A stretch of 64,000 nt of DNA from Bryoerythrophyllum caledonicum (lineage: Eukaryota > Streptophyta > Bryopsida > Pottiales > Pottiaceae): positions 8,014,291-8,078,290 of the forward strand of contig OZ020515.1 of NCBI GenBank assembly GCA_963971425.1. The letters run 5' to 3'. Under the pieces are notes generated by a model, which saw only the letters and a program-made list of their open reading frames with translations, did not search any database and was not told where the DNA came from. Shown piece after piece: positions 63,669 to 64,000 of this stretch; the first letter of the stretch is position 1; each line of letters starts with the position of its first letter. A program made the translations under genes and the position numbers.

Positions 63669-64000
63669 TTGATATCTAACCATTATGAATGTGCTTACCT
63701 TACACTCTGGATTTGGATTTATTTGACGAGTGCTTCAGATCTGCTTCTTCAGTGCCGAAATATGATCTCCTAAATGAAAAATGTGCGCAAATGATAGATT
63801 TTGGTGAAGACGAGGATTCTAGGAGGAGCGAGGGTTCTGAGCTCCAAAAGCATTGAGACTCGGGAGAGGACAAGGGTTTGCTTGCGGTTGGTTTCTTTAC
63901 AGATTTAGTACAGTACAGGTTGTTGGGGTGTAAGTTAATGGTGGAATGGCGATTAATTGATGATACTGTATGTGTAATGTGAACCAGTAACACCTTGTCA
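63669..64000. other. Right edge; possible coding relic
   Basis: The + strand from about 63705 to 63855 reads as ordinary protein (LDLFDECFRSASSVPKYD...DFGEDEDSRRSEGSEL) before a stop. It may belong with the frame started in the hairpin's left arm, but I recognise no family. Confidence 0.3.

Noticed and set aside
63700-63993. 97-codon - strand frame at the right edge
   Set aside because: The + strand gives a more protein-like reading, and the - frame is Ser-rich antisense without a domain.

Overview
This is a nuclear window from a land plant. It has plant-type split genes with short GT-AG introns (about 75 to 290 bases), a plant serine acetyltransferase, a DUF1350 protein with a plastid-style leader, a GAPDH gene and a Ty1/copia element primed by the initiator-Met tRNA. 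The small introns next to large, very AT-rich, repeat-filled spacers make me think of a non-seed plant (bryophyte or lycophyte). That is inference; nothing here proves it.

Layout. 55-5988 is a compact genic block on the + strand: the 3' part of a CPSF-A/DDB1/SF3b3-like gene, then a complete ten-exon DUF1350 gene. 6997-10724 is a nearly full-length PIF/Harbinger DNA transposon with both of its genes decayed. 10736-19900 is gene-free and made of MITEs and old repeats. 19937-21205 is an intronless serine acetyltransferase gene with small upstream ORFs. 21206-44541 is gene-free; it holds tandem repeats, several TTAA-flanked elements and one copia element (38086-44520) sitting inside one of them. 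45142-46979 is a complete six-exon GAPDH gene on the - strand. 47644-64000 is again repeats, ending in a 169-bp-armed inverted repeat at 63217-63668.

The host genes do not form a pathway. GAPDH is glycolytic, serine acetyltransferase makes O-acetylserine for cysteine synthesis, the CPSF-A-like protein belongs to the RNA-processing/DNA-repair propeller family, and DUF1350 is a poorly known alpha/beta-hydrolase-like family.

The most unusual content is a swarm of non-autonomous elements that start CCC(C)TTTA or CCCCTAAA, end in the inverse, and are flanked by TTAA on both sides. That arrangement is typical of piggyBac or Kolobok elements, which are rare in land plants. At least ten copies or fragments of one ~920-bp family are present, with several related families. 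Other points of interest are an antisense ORF for an RNase H1/viroplasmin-type hybrid-binding domain inside the copia element, a filled/empty site pair that proves one small insertion, and the long hairpin at the right end.
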